This document shows positions 1 through 6,778 of a DNA stretch of 17,375 bases, piece by piece. The position numbers and the translations under genes are program-made. The stretch's first letter is position 1, and every line of letters begins with the position of its first letter. The notes under the pieces are model-generated. The model searched no databases and had not been told where the DNA came from. It worked only from the letters and a program-made list of their open reading frames with translations. This stretch comes from Chlorobiota bacterium (GTDB taxonomy: Bacteria > Bacteroidota > Bacteroidia > Bacteroidales > JAADGE01). The stretch covers positions 1-17,375 of the forward strand of contig JAUVIG010000031.1 in NCBI GenBank assembly GCA_030592825.1. The letters are read 5' to 3'.

Positions 1-183
1 GGTGCAGAATTTTGGGGGATTTGGTATTGGGCCGGAGCATTTTTCTTTGGATCTTCACTTTTTTACCAACATATTATTGTTAAACCAAATGATCTAAGTA
101 AAGTAAACTTAGCTTTTTTTACTACAAACGGAATAGCAAGTATTGTATTTGCGGTTTTTACAGTTTTGAGTCTTTATATTTAA
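1..183 (+). CDS. ubiA: UbiA-family prenyltransferase, C-terminal 60 residues (5' end outside window)
   Basis: The first base starts an open frame of 60 codons ending in TAA at 181-183. The peptide is very hydrophobic, with two likely membrane helices separated by the stretch YQHIIVKPNDLSKVN and followed by AFFTTNGIAS. This matches my recollection of the C-terminal end of UbiA-type 4-hydroxybenzoate polyprenyltransferases of Bacteroidota, integral membrane enzymes that attach a polyprenyl chain to an aromatic acid in quinone synthesis. The Mg2+-binding Asp motifs lie upstream and cannot be checked, so a menaquinone-pathway homologue (MqnP type) is equally possible. Only 5 bases separate its stop from the next start, so it is probably co-transcribed with the small gene and the BtrH-like gene that follow. 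Confidence 0.72.
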   Translation, partial: GAEFWGIWYWAGAFFFGSSLFYQHIIVKPNDLSKVNLAFFTTNGIASIVFAVFTVLSLYI

Positions 184-188
184 TTATA

Positions 189-647
189 ATGAAAAAAGAA
201 GATGTTCCTCAACACAGCGGTAATTTGCAGAACGGTGTTAAAGAAATTCAATATGCCGTAGATGAAAAAGGTAATTATACTCAAGTTAAAAGTGTTGGAT
301 GGAAACCTAAAAATGATGCTCTGAAACAAGCTGTCAACCTAATTGATGAATTAATTGAAGATGCAAGACAACAAGTTATTTCAGGTAACAAAAGCCCTGT
401 TTTTTTTTATATGCATTTAAAACAAATGGATTATTCAATTTTAAAGCAATATACCGGTTTCAGTAAAATCAGGATTAAAAAACATTGTCGTAATAAAGCA
501 TTCAACAATCCGGATAACAATATACTAAAAAAATATGCGGAATGTTTCGGCATAACTGTAGAACAATTAAAAACCGTTCCTCAAGAACCGGTAAAATCAT
601 TAGATTATAACTTTAATTTCAAGTTAGAAAATAACCAAACAGATTAA
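189..647 (+). CDS. Small protein with helix-turn-helix-like C-terminal half, function unknown
   Basis: A 152-residue soluble protein with no signal peptide or membrane segment. Residues 11-40 hold a short motif region (NGVKEIQYAVDEKGNY, then VGWKP), and residues 42-66 are probably helical. Residues 81-128 read like a XRE-type helix-turn-helix: LKQYTGFSKIRIKKH resembles the recognition-helix region, and LKKYAECFGITVEQL resembles the typical last helix of that fold. I do not recognise a named family. The ATG start lies 5 bases after the ubiA-like stop, and the BtrH-like gene begins 10 bases after this gene ends, so the three probably form one operon. Inference: it may be a regulator or an accessory protein of the acyltransferase/export system. 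DNA binding is not shown, and the fold call is by eye only. Confidence 0.7.
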   Translation: MKKEDVPQHSGNLQNGVKEIQYAVDEKGNYTQVKSVGWKPKNDALKQAVNLIDELIEDARQQVISGNKSPVFFYMHLKQMDYSILKQYTGFSKIRIKKHCRNKAFNNPDNNILKKYAECFGITVEQLKTVPQEPVKSLDYNFNFKLENNQTD

Positions 648-657
648 AAAAAAGAAA

Positions 658-1668
658 TTGAACAAGATTATAGATTTTAAACATGGACAGGCAGCTCATT
701 GTGAAAACGGAGTTACATCTAACTTATTAAATTTTTACGGTATCAAATTAAGTGAACCGATGATATTCGGAATTGGTTCAGGCTTATTTTTTTCATATAT
801 GCCTTTTATAAAAATGAACGGAATTCCCGTTACATCATTCAGACCTTTACCCGGAGTAATCTTCAAAAGAGTTACCAAACGATTAGGTATAGAAGTAAAA
901 GTTCAAAAATTCAACAATCAAAACAAATCAATGCTTGAACTGAACAGGCTTTTGGATCAAGGAATACCGGTTGGTATGGTTGTAGGCGTTTACGATTTGA
1001 CTTATTTCCCTCCTGCATATCGTTTTAGGTTTAATGCACATAATATTATCGGCACAGGATATGAAAATAATAATTATTTCATTAGTGATCCTGTAATGGA
1101 AGATATTGAAAAATTATCTAAAGAAGATCTTTTGAAAAACCGATTTGCAAAAGGGACATACAGACCAAAAGGGAAGATGTACTATATTAAAAATTTACCT
1201 GAAAATTCTGAAACAGAAAATGCTGTTAAAAAAGCAATAAAGCATACTTGTAAAGATATGCTTACCATACCGATTCCTTTTTTCGGATTAAAAGGCATTA
1301 CAACTCTGGCTAATCAAATTGAAAAATGGCCTCAAAAATTAGGTGAAAAAAAAGCAAAACTTTATCTTGGTCAAATTGTAAGAATGCAAGAAGAAATCGG
1401 AACAGGCGGTGCAGGTTTCAGATTTATGTATGCCGCATTTCTGCAAGAAGCCGGAAAATTATTAAATGACCCGAATTTATATGAAAGTTCAAAACAAATG
1501 ACATTAACGGGAGACAGATGGAGAGATTTTGGTGTATTAGCAGGAAGAATTTTTAAACAAAGAGAAAAATCAGAAAATGCATATTCTGAAGCAGCAAATA
1601 TATTAAGAGATATTAGAATTAAAGAAGAAAAAGTTTTTAAAGATCTTCAAAAGATAATTAAAGCGTAA
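658..1668 (+). CDS. BtrH-like cysteine acyltransferase
   Basis: A 336-residue protein with the N-terminal domain of butirosin biosynthesis protein H. In butirosin synthesis BtrH moves an acyl group from a carrier protein onto the product. The hallmarks are AHCENG near the N-terminus (candidate nucleophile Cys15), then SEPMIFGIGSGLFFSY, AHNIIGTGYENN (candidate His128) and ISDPV (candidate Asp144), a papain/C39-like Cys-His-Asp order. The C-terminal half (about 190-336) is helical and resembles the domain that usually follows. The start is TTG: the next in-frame ATG (Met35) falls after the Cys15 motif, and the frame opens only 10 bases after the previous stop. In Bacteroidota such genes accompany resorcinol/flexirubin clusters, where an ester bond joins the resorcinol to an acyl chain. 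Its place beside an exporter, darA and darB fits acylation of a dialkylresorcinol. The substrate is inferred. Confidence 0.8.
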   Translation: MNKIIDFKHGQAAHCENGVTSNLLNFYGIKLSEPMIFGIGSGLFFSYMPFIKMNGIPVTSFRPLPGVIFKRVTKRLGIEVKVQKFNNQNKSMLELNRLLDQGIPVGMVVGVYDLTYFPPAYRFRFNAHNIIGTGYENNNYFISDPVMEDIEKLSKEDLLKNRFAKGTYRPKGKMYYIKNLPENSETENAVKKAIKHTCKDMLTIPIPFFGLKGITTLANQIEKWPQKLGEKKAKLYLGQIVRMQEEIGTGGAGFRFMYAAFLQEAGKLLNDPNLYESSKQMTLTGDRWRDFGVLAGRIFKQREKSENAYSEAANILRDIRIKEEKVFKDLQKIIKA

Positions 1669-1678
1669 AGCAGCAAAG

Positions 1679-1704
1679 TTGCCTGCCTATCGTCAGACAG
1701 GCAA
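1679..1704. repeat. Imperfect palindrome, copy 1 of an intergenic repeat family
   Basis: Arms TTGCCTGCCT (1679-1688) and AGACAGGCAA (1695-1704) pair with one C-A mismatch around the loop ATCGTC. The same core, including the mismatch at the equivalent position, recurs at 1807-1830. It lies just after the btrH-like stop. There is no T-run after it, so it is a dispersed palindromic repeat rather than a clear terminator. Confidence 0.6.
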
Positions 1705-1739
1705 ATAAATTAACATAATAAATAAAAAAGTAAAAGTAG

Positions 1740-1773
1740 GCAGTTCACAGTAAGCAGTCCACAGTAAGCAGTA
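1740..1773. repeat. Short 14-bp tandem repeat
   Basis: Two adjacent 14-bp units, GCAGTTCACAGTAA (1740-1753) and GCAGTCCACAGTAA (1754-1767), differ at one base. A partial third unit beginning GCAGTATGCA follows. It lies between two palindromic repeats in the intergenic stretch before the ABC transporter genes. Confidence 0.6.
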
Positions 1774-1806
1774 TGCAAATTGTTACATTTCTGTTTTTAA
1801 CAATTT

Positions 1807-1830
1807 AACCTGCCTGACGGCAGACAGGTT
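1807..1830. repeat. Imperfect palindrome, copy 2 of the intergenic repeat family
   Basis: Arms AACCTGCCT (1807-1815) and AGACAGGTT (1822-1830) pair around GACGGC with the same C-A mismatch as copy 1 at 1679-1704. The cores CCTGCCT and AGACAGG are identical in both copies. A further small hairpin follows at 1855-1871 (CCCG, nine bases, CGGG). The 236-base gap 1669-1904 is therefore a patchwork of repeats. I see no convincing promoter in it. Confidence 0.6.
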
Positions 1831-1904
1831 TCAGTATGTTTCAGTATAGCTTGCCCCGCACTTGATTCGGGTTTTGTTCATAATATTATATAACGGCATA
1901 TTTC

Positions 1905-2639
1905 ATGATAAAGATTGAAAATTTAACAAAAATTTACAAAGGTAATTCAGAACCTGCTGTTAATAACATTTCACTTTCTGTTTCAAAAGGTGAAATTTTC
2001 GGTCTGTTAGGAACAAACGGGGCAGGCAAAACAACCACATTTTCAATGCTTTGCGGATTATTCCCGCCCACAACAGGAAATGTTTTTATCAACAATTTGT
2101 CAGTCAGATCACACATTAGCGAGATAAAAAAAAATATTGGAGTTGTTCCGCAAAATATTGCCTTATACCCTACTCTAACCGGAAAAGAAAATTTAATGTT
2201 CTTCGGAAAAATGTACGGTTTAAGAAAAAATACTCTAAAAGAAAGAATTAATCATAGCATGATTGCATTTGGTATTGAAAAACATGCTGATAAAAAAATT
2301 AAAAACTATTCGGGAGGTATGAAACGCAGAATTAATTTAATAGCAGGAATCCTCCACGAACCTGATGTTTTGCTTCTTGATGAGCCTGCTGTAGGTATTG
2401 ATGCCCATTCAAGATTGGATATAATGGATCAATTAAAAAAAATAAACAAAATGGGTACAACAATTATCTATACGTCTCATTATCTTGAAGAAGCAGAAAA
2501 TCTTTGCACTGATATTGCAATTATTGATGAAGGAAAAATCATAAGCAAAGGTAAACCCGACAAACTCATTCAAGAAAATAATTGTGACAATCTTGAAAGC
2601 TTATTTTTTAAACTGACAGACAAAAAACACATTGATTGA
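1905..2639 (+). CDS. ABC-2 type exporter, ATP-binding subunit
   Basis: A 244-residue ABC ATPase of the drug/lipid exporter type. Visible motifs are Walker A GTNGAGKT (36-43), Q-loop Gln83 in VVPQN, signature YSGGM (135-139), Walker B VLLLDE (155-160) and the switch His192 in TSHYLEE. The D-loop region reads PAVGID where PTVGVD is usual, a mild change. It would hydrolyse ATP on the inner face of the membrane and drive the permease encoded 119 bases downstream. The start is ATG, after a repeat-rich gap. The gene ends in TGA, one of only two intact genes here to do so. The neighbouring acyltransferase and DarA/DarB suggest the cargo is a resorcinol lipid or related product, but this is inferred from position only. 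Confidence 0.93.
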   Translation: MIKIENLTKIYKGNSEPAVNNISLSVSKGEIFGLLGTNGAGKTTTFSMLCGLFPPTTGNVFINNLSVRSHISEIKKNIGVVPQNIALYPTLTGKENLMFFGKMYGLRKNTLKERINHSMIAFGIEKHADKKIKNYSGGMKRRINLIAGILHEPDVLLLDEPAVGIDAHSRLDIMDQLKKINKMGTTIIYTSHYLEEAENLCTDIAIIDEGKIISKGKPDKLIQENNCDNLESLFFKLTDKKHID

Positions 2640-2667
2640 ACGAAATACTGTAAATAGATTAATCATC

Positions 2668-2685
2668 CCGATATTTGGTTATCGG
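2668..2685. repeat. Small hairpin between ATPase and permease genes
   Basis: CCGATA (2668-2673) pairs with TATCGG (2680-2685) over a six-base loop. A T-run follows only about 15 bases later, too far for a normal intrinsic terminator. It may tune the ratio of ATPase to permease message, or be a dispersed repeat. Confidence 0.35.
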
Positions 2686-2758
2686 AAACTTGAAATTTCT
2701 TTTTTTATAATAAACAATTTAACAATAAGCATTTAAACGCTAAACAAAATATCACCTA

Positions 2759-4021
2759 ATGAAATTCAGAGCATCATTCATAAAAGAACTGTTGGTTTTA
2801 TTACGGGATATTCCCGGTTTGATTGTCTTGTTTATCATGCCTATAGCAATGATTATCGTAATCTCATTGGTTCAAGATACAACTATACAAAGTTTGAAAG
2901 GTTCAAAAATTGACATTTTATATATTGATAACGATGAAGATATTTTAGGAACATCACTGTTAACCGGTTTACAAAAATCCGAATTGTTCAATATTGATAA
3001 AAATAAATTATCTGAAAAAGATGCTAAACATAAAGTTGCTAAAGGAGAATATCGTATTGCAGTGATAATCCCTGAAGGCACCACAGATTTAATCAGGAAA
3101 CAAATAAAACCATATATCACATCCATTTTTACAGGAGAAAATTATAAGCAAAAGAAAGACTTTACCAAAACCCAAATCAAAATACTCTCTGATCCTACAA
3201 CAAAAAGCACTTTCAGACACACAATAATTTCATCTCTTGAAACTTATACAGCAAAAATTGAAACTCAAATTCTTTTAAAAATACTGGCTGAAAACTTAGA
3301 GCAAATGACAGGAGTAAAACCTGAAATGAATGAAGAACCGATAGAGGCAGTTGAATTTATCGAAGAATTTGCTTTTGAAAAAGAAACAAAGATAACTCCT
3401 AACAGTACACAACATAATGTTCCCGCATGGACTATGTTTGCAATGTTTTTTATTGTTATTCCGCTTGCCGGAAATATGATACAAGAAAGAAATGACGGAA
3501 GTTTTTTCAGGTTAATGACAATGCCCGGCTCCTATCTTACTGTATTAACAAGTAAAACTGCTGTTTATCTGCTTGTTACATTTACACAATTTATACTTAT
3601 GCTGTTAGTCGGAATTCTGATCTTACCGGCAGTAGGTTTACCGGTTTTAAAAATAGGTTCACATCCGTTTGCCTTGGCTTTTATGGGAATAGCTTCAGGA
3701 TTAGCAGCAATCGGTTTTGGCTTATTAGTTGGTACAATCACAAACACACACGAACAATCAGGCGTATTTGGTTCTGTTTCTGTTATTATTTTAGCAGCAT
3801 TGGGAGGAGTATGGTATCCTATATATGCAATGCCTCATATAATGCAAAAAATCAGTATTATATCTCCTTTAAACTGGGGATTAAGCGGTTTTTACGAAAT
3901 ATTTTTAAAAGACGGCGGGTTTGCACAAATTATTGGAAGTGTAACTGTATTGATCATATTTTTTGTGATGACCGTTTTTCTTTCCGTACTTATAGAAAAA
4001 ATAAAAAGATTTAATAAATAA
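2759..4021 (+). CDS. ABC-2 type exporter, permease subunit
   Basis: A 420-residue membrane protein with the ABC-2 permease layout. One membrane helix lies near the N-terminus (about 18-38, rich in Ile/Val/Met), followed by a loop of about 180 residues expected outside the cytoplasm, then five or six helices from about residue 220 to 412. The segment VPAWTMFAMFFIVIPLAGNMIQERNDGS is typical of the first core helix and following loop of this family (the gene-product order in drug and polysaccharide/lipid exporters). The ATG start is close to the first helix. It follows the ATPase gene by 119 bases and precedes darA by 94. Together with the ATPase it would form a homodimeric-type exporter. The transported molecule is unknown; the context points to the product of the adjacent resorcinol pathway. 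Confidence 0.9.
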   Translation: MKFRASFIKELLVLLRDIPGLIVLFIMPIAMIIVISLVQDTTIQSLKGSKIDILYIDNDEDILGTSLLTGLQKSELFNIDKNKLSEKDAKHKVAKGEYRIAVIIPEGTTDLIRKQIKPYITSIFTGENYKQKKDFTKTQIKILSDPTTKSTFRHTIISSLETYTAKIETQILLKILAENLEQMTGVKPEMNEEPIEAVEFIEEFAFEKETKITPNSTQHNVPAWTMFAMFFIVIPLAGNMIQERNDGSFFRLMTMPGSYLTVLTSKTAVYLLVTFTQFILMLLVGILILPAVGLPVLKIGSHPFALAFMGIASGLAAIGFGLLVGTITNTHEQSGVFGSVSVIILAALGGVWYPIYAMPHIMQKISIISPLNWGLSGFYEIFLKDGGFAQIIGSVTVLIIFFVMTVFLSVLIEKIKRFNK

Positions 4022-4115
4022 AACAAACACGTTTAAAAAATACCGGTAACAGCATAAAAAAATTATAAAAAACCTGTATTAATCTGTGTCAATTTAACAA
4101 CTCAACAAATTATAC

Positions 4116-5024
4116 ATGAAAAATATTCTTGTACTATATTACAGTCAAACAGGTCAAATAAAAGAAATCATATATTCAATTTTAAAACCGTTTGACAAAA
4201 CTGAATTCAATATTGATTTTATTGAAATTAAGCCTGAAACAGAATACCCTTTTCCTTGGCCTGCTGATAAATTCTTTGATGTTTTTCCGGAATCAAAAGA
4301 AGGAATTAGTTGTAAATTGAGACCGATTGAGATTAAAGAACCTGATAAATATGACCTTATAATCTTGGGACTTCAGGTTTGGTATTTAGAACCGTCAATT
4401 CCTGTTGCATCTTTTCTTAAAAGTAATTATGCAAAAGTTTTGGAAAATAAACCTGTAATTACTGTTTTCGGTGTCAGAAATATGTGGATCAATGCTCATC
4501 AAGAGATGAAAAGATTAATTAATAATGTTAAAGGAAGATTAATCGGAAACATCGTATTTGCAGACAGACATAACAACTTGATAAGTGTTCTGACAATTAT
4601 AAGATGGTTGTTTAAAGGAAAAAAAGAAGCAAGTAAATTTTTGCCTGATGCGGGTGTATCTGATAATGAAATTAAAAGTGCTTCAAAGTTTGGTATTGAA
4701 ATTCAAAAAGCACTTCAAAATAACAGACTGTCTGACCTTCAAGGCCGATTAGAAAATCTTGGTGCTGTTAAAGTAGATTATCATATTATGAAAACTGAAT
4801 TTGCCGGCTCAAGAATGTTCGGTATATGGTCATCAATTATATTGAAACGATCTTCCGGAAACATAAAAAAAAGAAAGCGATTATTAAGACTTTTCAAATA
4901 CTATCTCTACTTTGTTATTTATGTTATATCACCAATAAGTTCTGCTGTTTTCAGATTAATCAGATTATTGTTTCCTAAAAAAACAAAAAATCAGATTATA
5001 AAACAAATATCAATTATTTCATAA
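4116..5024 (+). CDS. darA: Dialkylresorcinol-forming enzyme DarA
   Basis: A 302-residue protein that starts like a flavodoxin: ILVLYYSQTGQIKEI at residues 4-18 corresponds to the flavin phosphate-binding loop. It continues with FPFPW...FFDVFPE and GLQVWYLEPSIPVASFL, stretches I associate with DarA of flexirubin and dialkylresorcinol clusters. In the known pathway DarB builds a cyclohexanedione from two acyl precursors and DarA is needed to turn it into the aromatic resorcinol. Residues about 250-285 are basic then hydrophobic (YYLYFVIYVISPISSAVF), suggesting C-terminal attachment to the membrane, which fits a lipid product. It follows the permease by 94 bases without an evident promoter, so it probably shares the exporter transcript. 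The family assignment is confident; the exact acyl chains cannot be read from sequence. Confidence 0.88.
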   Translation: MKNILVLYYSQTGQIKEIIYSILKPFDKTEFNIDFIEIKPETEYPFPWPADKFFDVFPESKEGISCKLRPIEIKEPDKYDLIILGLQVWYLEPSIPVASFLKSNYAKVLENKPVITVFGVRNMWINAHQEMKRLINNVKGRLIGNIVFADRHNNLISVLTIIRWLFKGKKEASKFLPDAGVSDNEIKSASKFGIEIQKALQNNRLSDLQGRLENLGAVKVDYHIMKTEFAGSRMFGIWSSIILKRSSGNIKKRKRLLRLFKYYLYFVIYVISPISSAVFRLIRLLFPKKTKNQIIKQISIIS

Positions 5025-5029
5025 TTTGC

Positions 5030-5058
5030 TTGATATATCTTTAAAAAAATTAACTTTG
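5030..5058 (+). promoter_or_regulatory. Bacteroidota-type promoter for darB
   Basis: TTG at 5030-5032 (or TTTG at 5025-5028) and the exact -7 consensus TAACTTTG at 5051-5058 are separated by 18 (or 22) bases. This is the form recognised by the housekeeping sigma factor of this phylum. It begins 5 bases after the darA stop and would give a leader of about 95 bases before the darB ATG at 5162. Confidence 0.55.
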
Positions 5059-5080
5059 TGATTTTCCAAAAAAAATCACA
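5057..5080. promoter_or_regulatory. Inverted repeat over the predicted darB start of transcription
   Basis: Arms TGTGATTTT (5057-5065) and AAAATCACA (5072-5080) are perfect over 9 bp with a six-base centre. The left arm overlaps the last two bases of the -7 box, and transcription is expected to begin inside the left arm. It may be an operator or a leader hairpin. No regulator for it is identified. Confidence 0.45.
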
Positions 5081-5161
5081 TTAAAAACTCAACTTTATTT
5101 GTTGAAAGGATAACAGAATTTGTAGGCAAAGTTTGAGATTTTAATAATTTTTAAAAAACAA

Positions 5162-6295
5162 ATGAGTGTTTATATAAATAATATAAAGAAATTTTTACCC
5201 GGAGAAGGTATATCAAATGATGAAATGGAATCTTATTTGGGTAAAATTCAAAATATAAAATCCAAAGCAAGGCCAATTGTATTAAAAAATAACGGGATAA
5301 AAAATCGATATTACGCAATAAATAAAAATCAAGAATCTCAATATTCTAATGCTGAACTTACTGCTGAAGCAATAAAACAATTGGAATCCGGAAATTTTAA
5401 AATTGCAGATACAGAATTGCTTGCATGCGGCACCACAAGTCCTGATCAATTACTTCCGTCACACGCATCTATGGTTCACGGAATTCTTGATACGCCTCAA
5501 ACAGAATACAGTTCTTTCAGCGGATCTTGTAATTCCGGTATGCTTGCCATGAAATATGCTTACCTGTCAATATTATCAAGTAATACAACCAATGCAATAT
5601 GTACAGGAAGCGAAAAAACATCAACTTGGCTGACAGCAAAAAATTTTAAAGATGAAGTTGAAAAATTAAATCAATTAGAAGAAAAACCAATATTGGCATT
5701 CAACAAAGAATTTCTGAGATGGATGCTTTCAGACGGTGCCGGAGCGGCATTACTTTCAGATAAACCAAATACAGATTCAATATCTTTAGAAATAAATTGG
5801 ATAGAAATAACTTCCTATGCCGGAGAATTAGAAACTTGTATGTATGCAGGTGCTGAAAAAGACGGAAACGGAAAAATCATACCTTGGAGAGATTTTACAG
5901 ATCATAAGATCGCTCAAAATTCAATAATGACGCTTAAACAAGATACCAGAATGTTGGGAGAACATATTGTACAACTGGGTGCTGATTATCTTAAAAAAGT
6001 GATCAAAAAAAGAGATTTTGACATAAACGAGATTAACTGGTTCTTACCTCATTTATCATCTATGTATTTTAAATCAAAGATCAATGAAGAGATGGTAAAT
6101 AACAGAATAATTATTCCTGAAGAAAAATGGTTTTTGAATCTTCCCAAAGTCGGTAATGTAGGTTCTGCCTCTGCTTATCTAATGCTTGAAGAACTGTTTC
6201 ATTCCGGTAAACTTAAGAAAGGACAAAAAATTTTGGTTATGGTTCCGGAAAGTGCCAGATTTTCATATACTTATGCTTTGTTTACTGTTGTATAA
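5162..6295 (+). CDS. darB: DarB, KAS III-like dialkylresorcinol ketosynthase
   Basis: A 377-residue ketosynthase of the FabH/KAS III branch. The triad is visible: Cys123 in SGSCNSGM, His297 in FLPHLSS and Asn332 in VGNVGSAS. Other signatures are LLACGTTSPDQLLPSHASMVHG (about 87-107) and SDGAGAALLSD. In the dialkylresorcinol pathway DarB condenses two acyl thioesters or keto intermediates into a cyclohexanedione that DarA aromatises. The conserved NDEMESYLG at the N-terminus fits DarB of Bacteroidota better than housekeeping FabH. It has its own promoter candidate (5030-5058), and the dehydratase follows 9 bases downstream. No acyl carrier protein gene lies nearby, so the carrier would have to come from elsewhere, for example the housekeeping ACP. 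The function is well supported; the substrates are not known. Confidence 0.9.
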   Translation: MSVYINNIKKFLPGEGISNDEMESYLGKIQNIKSKARPIVLKNNGIKNRYYAINKNQESQYSNAELTAEAIKQLESGNFKIADTELLACGTTSPDQLLPSHASMVHGILDTPQTEYSSFSGSCNSGMLAMKYAYLSILSSNTTNAICTGSEKTSTWLTAKNFKDEVEKLNQLEEKPILAFNKEFLRWMLSDGAGAALLSDKPNTDSISLEINWIEITSYAGELETCMYAGAEKDGNGKIIPWRDFTDHKIAQNSIMTLKQDTRMLGEHIVQLGADYLKKVIKKRDFDINEINWFLPHLSSMYFKSKINEEMVNNRIIIPEEKWFLNLPKVGNVGSASAYLMLEELFHSGKLKKGQKILVMVPESARFSYTYALFTVV

Positions 6296-6304
6296 ATATA
6301 TTAT

Positions 6305-6727
6305 ATGTTGTCAGGATATGAACTATACAAACTTCTTCCCCAGTCAACACCAATGTTGATGATTGACACATTAGTATCATCCGGTAAAGAAAAAACTATT
6401 ACAAATCTTACTGTAACAGAAGATAATATCTTTTGTGAAAACAATAAATTAAGAGAATCCGGCATTATTGAAAATATGGCACAAACAGCTGCTGTTCGTT
6501 CCGGTTATGAAGCTCAAAAAAATAATAAAGCTGTTCAAACAGGATATATCGGTTCAATTAAAAATCTCGCCATTTTTTTCTTACCAAAAATTAATGAAAT
6601 AATTGAAACCAAAATTGTACAAAAAACTGAAATAGGCAATATACTTGTTATAGAAGCAAATGTAAAAATCAAAAAGAAACTTGTTGCAAAATGTGATATG
6701 ACAATTATTTTGCTTGAAAATTTATAA
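6305..6727 (+). CDS. Hotdog-fold 3-hydroxyacyl-ACP dehydratase-like protein
   Basis: A 140-residue single hotdog domain. LLPQSTPMLMIDTLV (10-24) matches the N-terminal strand of FabZ/ApeI-type dehydratases. IIENMAQTAAVRSGY (54-68) is the central helix, with Glu56 as the candidate catalytic acid. IGSIKNLAIFFLPKINE corresponds to the following strand. The His seen in classical FabZ (HRYPFLL) is Gln13 here, so catalysis may differ or the protein may bind rather than dehydrate acyl-ACP. It lies 9 bases after darB and is surely co-transcribed with it. Such small dehydratases accompany DarB and aryl-polyene ketosynthases in this phylum. It would shape the acyl chain used by DarB; a thioesterase role in the same fold is a less likely alternative. 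Confidence 0.8.
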   Translation: MLSGYELYKLLPQSTPMLMIDTLVSSGKEKTITNLTVTEDNIFCENNKLRESGIIENMAQTAAVRSGYEAQKNNKAVQTGYIGSIKNLAIFFLPKINEIIETKIVQKTEIGNILVIEANVKIKKKLVAKCDMTIILLENL

Positions 6728-6778
6728 TTATTATTTTTGATTTTATAAGGATTTAAGAGATAATAAAACAAAAATTAC

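Noticed and set aside
1679..1704. Intrinsic terminator after the BtrH-like gene
   Set aside because: The palindrome is not followed by a T-run, and its core recurs at 1807-1830, so it behaves like a dispersed repeat.
4116..6295. A complete flexirubin pigment cluster
   Set aside because: Only DarA, DarB, one dehydratase, the acyltransferase and the exporter are present; no aryl-polyene ketosynthases, ammonia-lyase or ACP are seen in the window.
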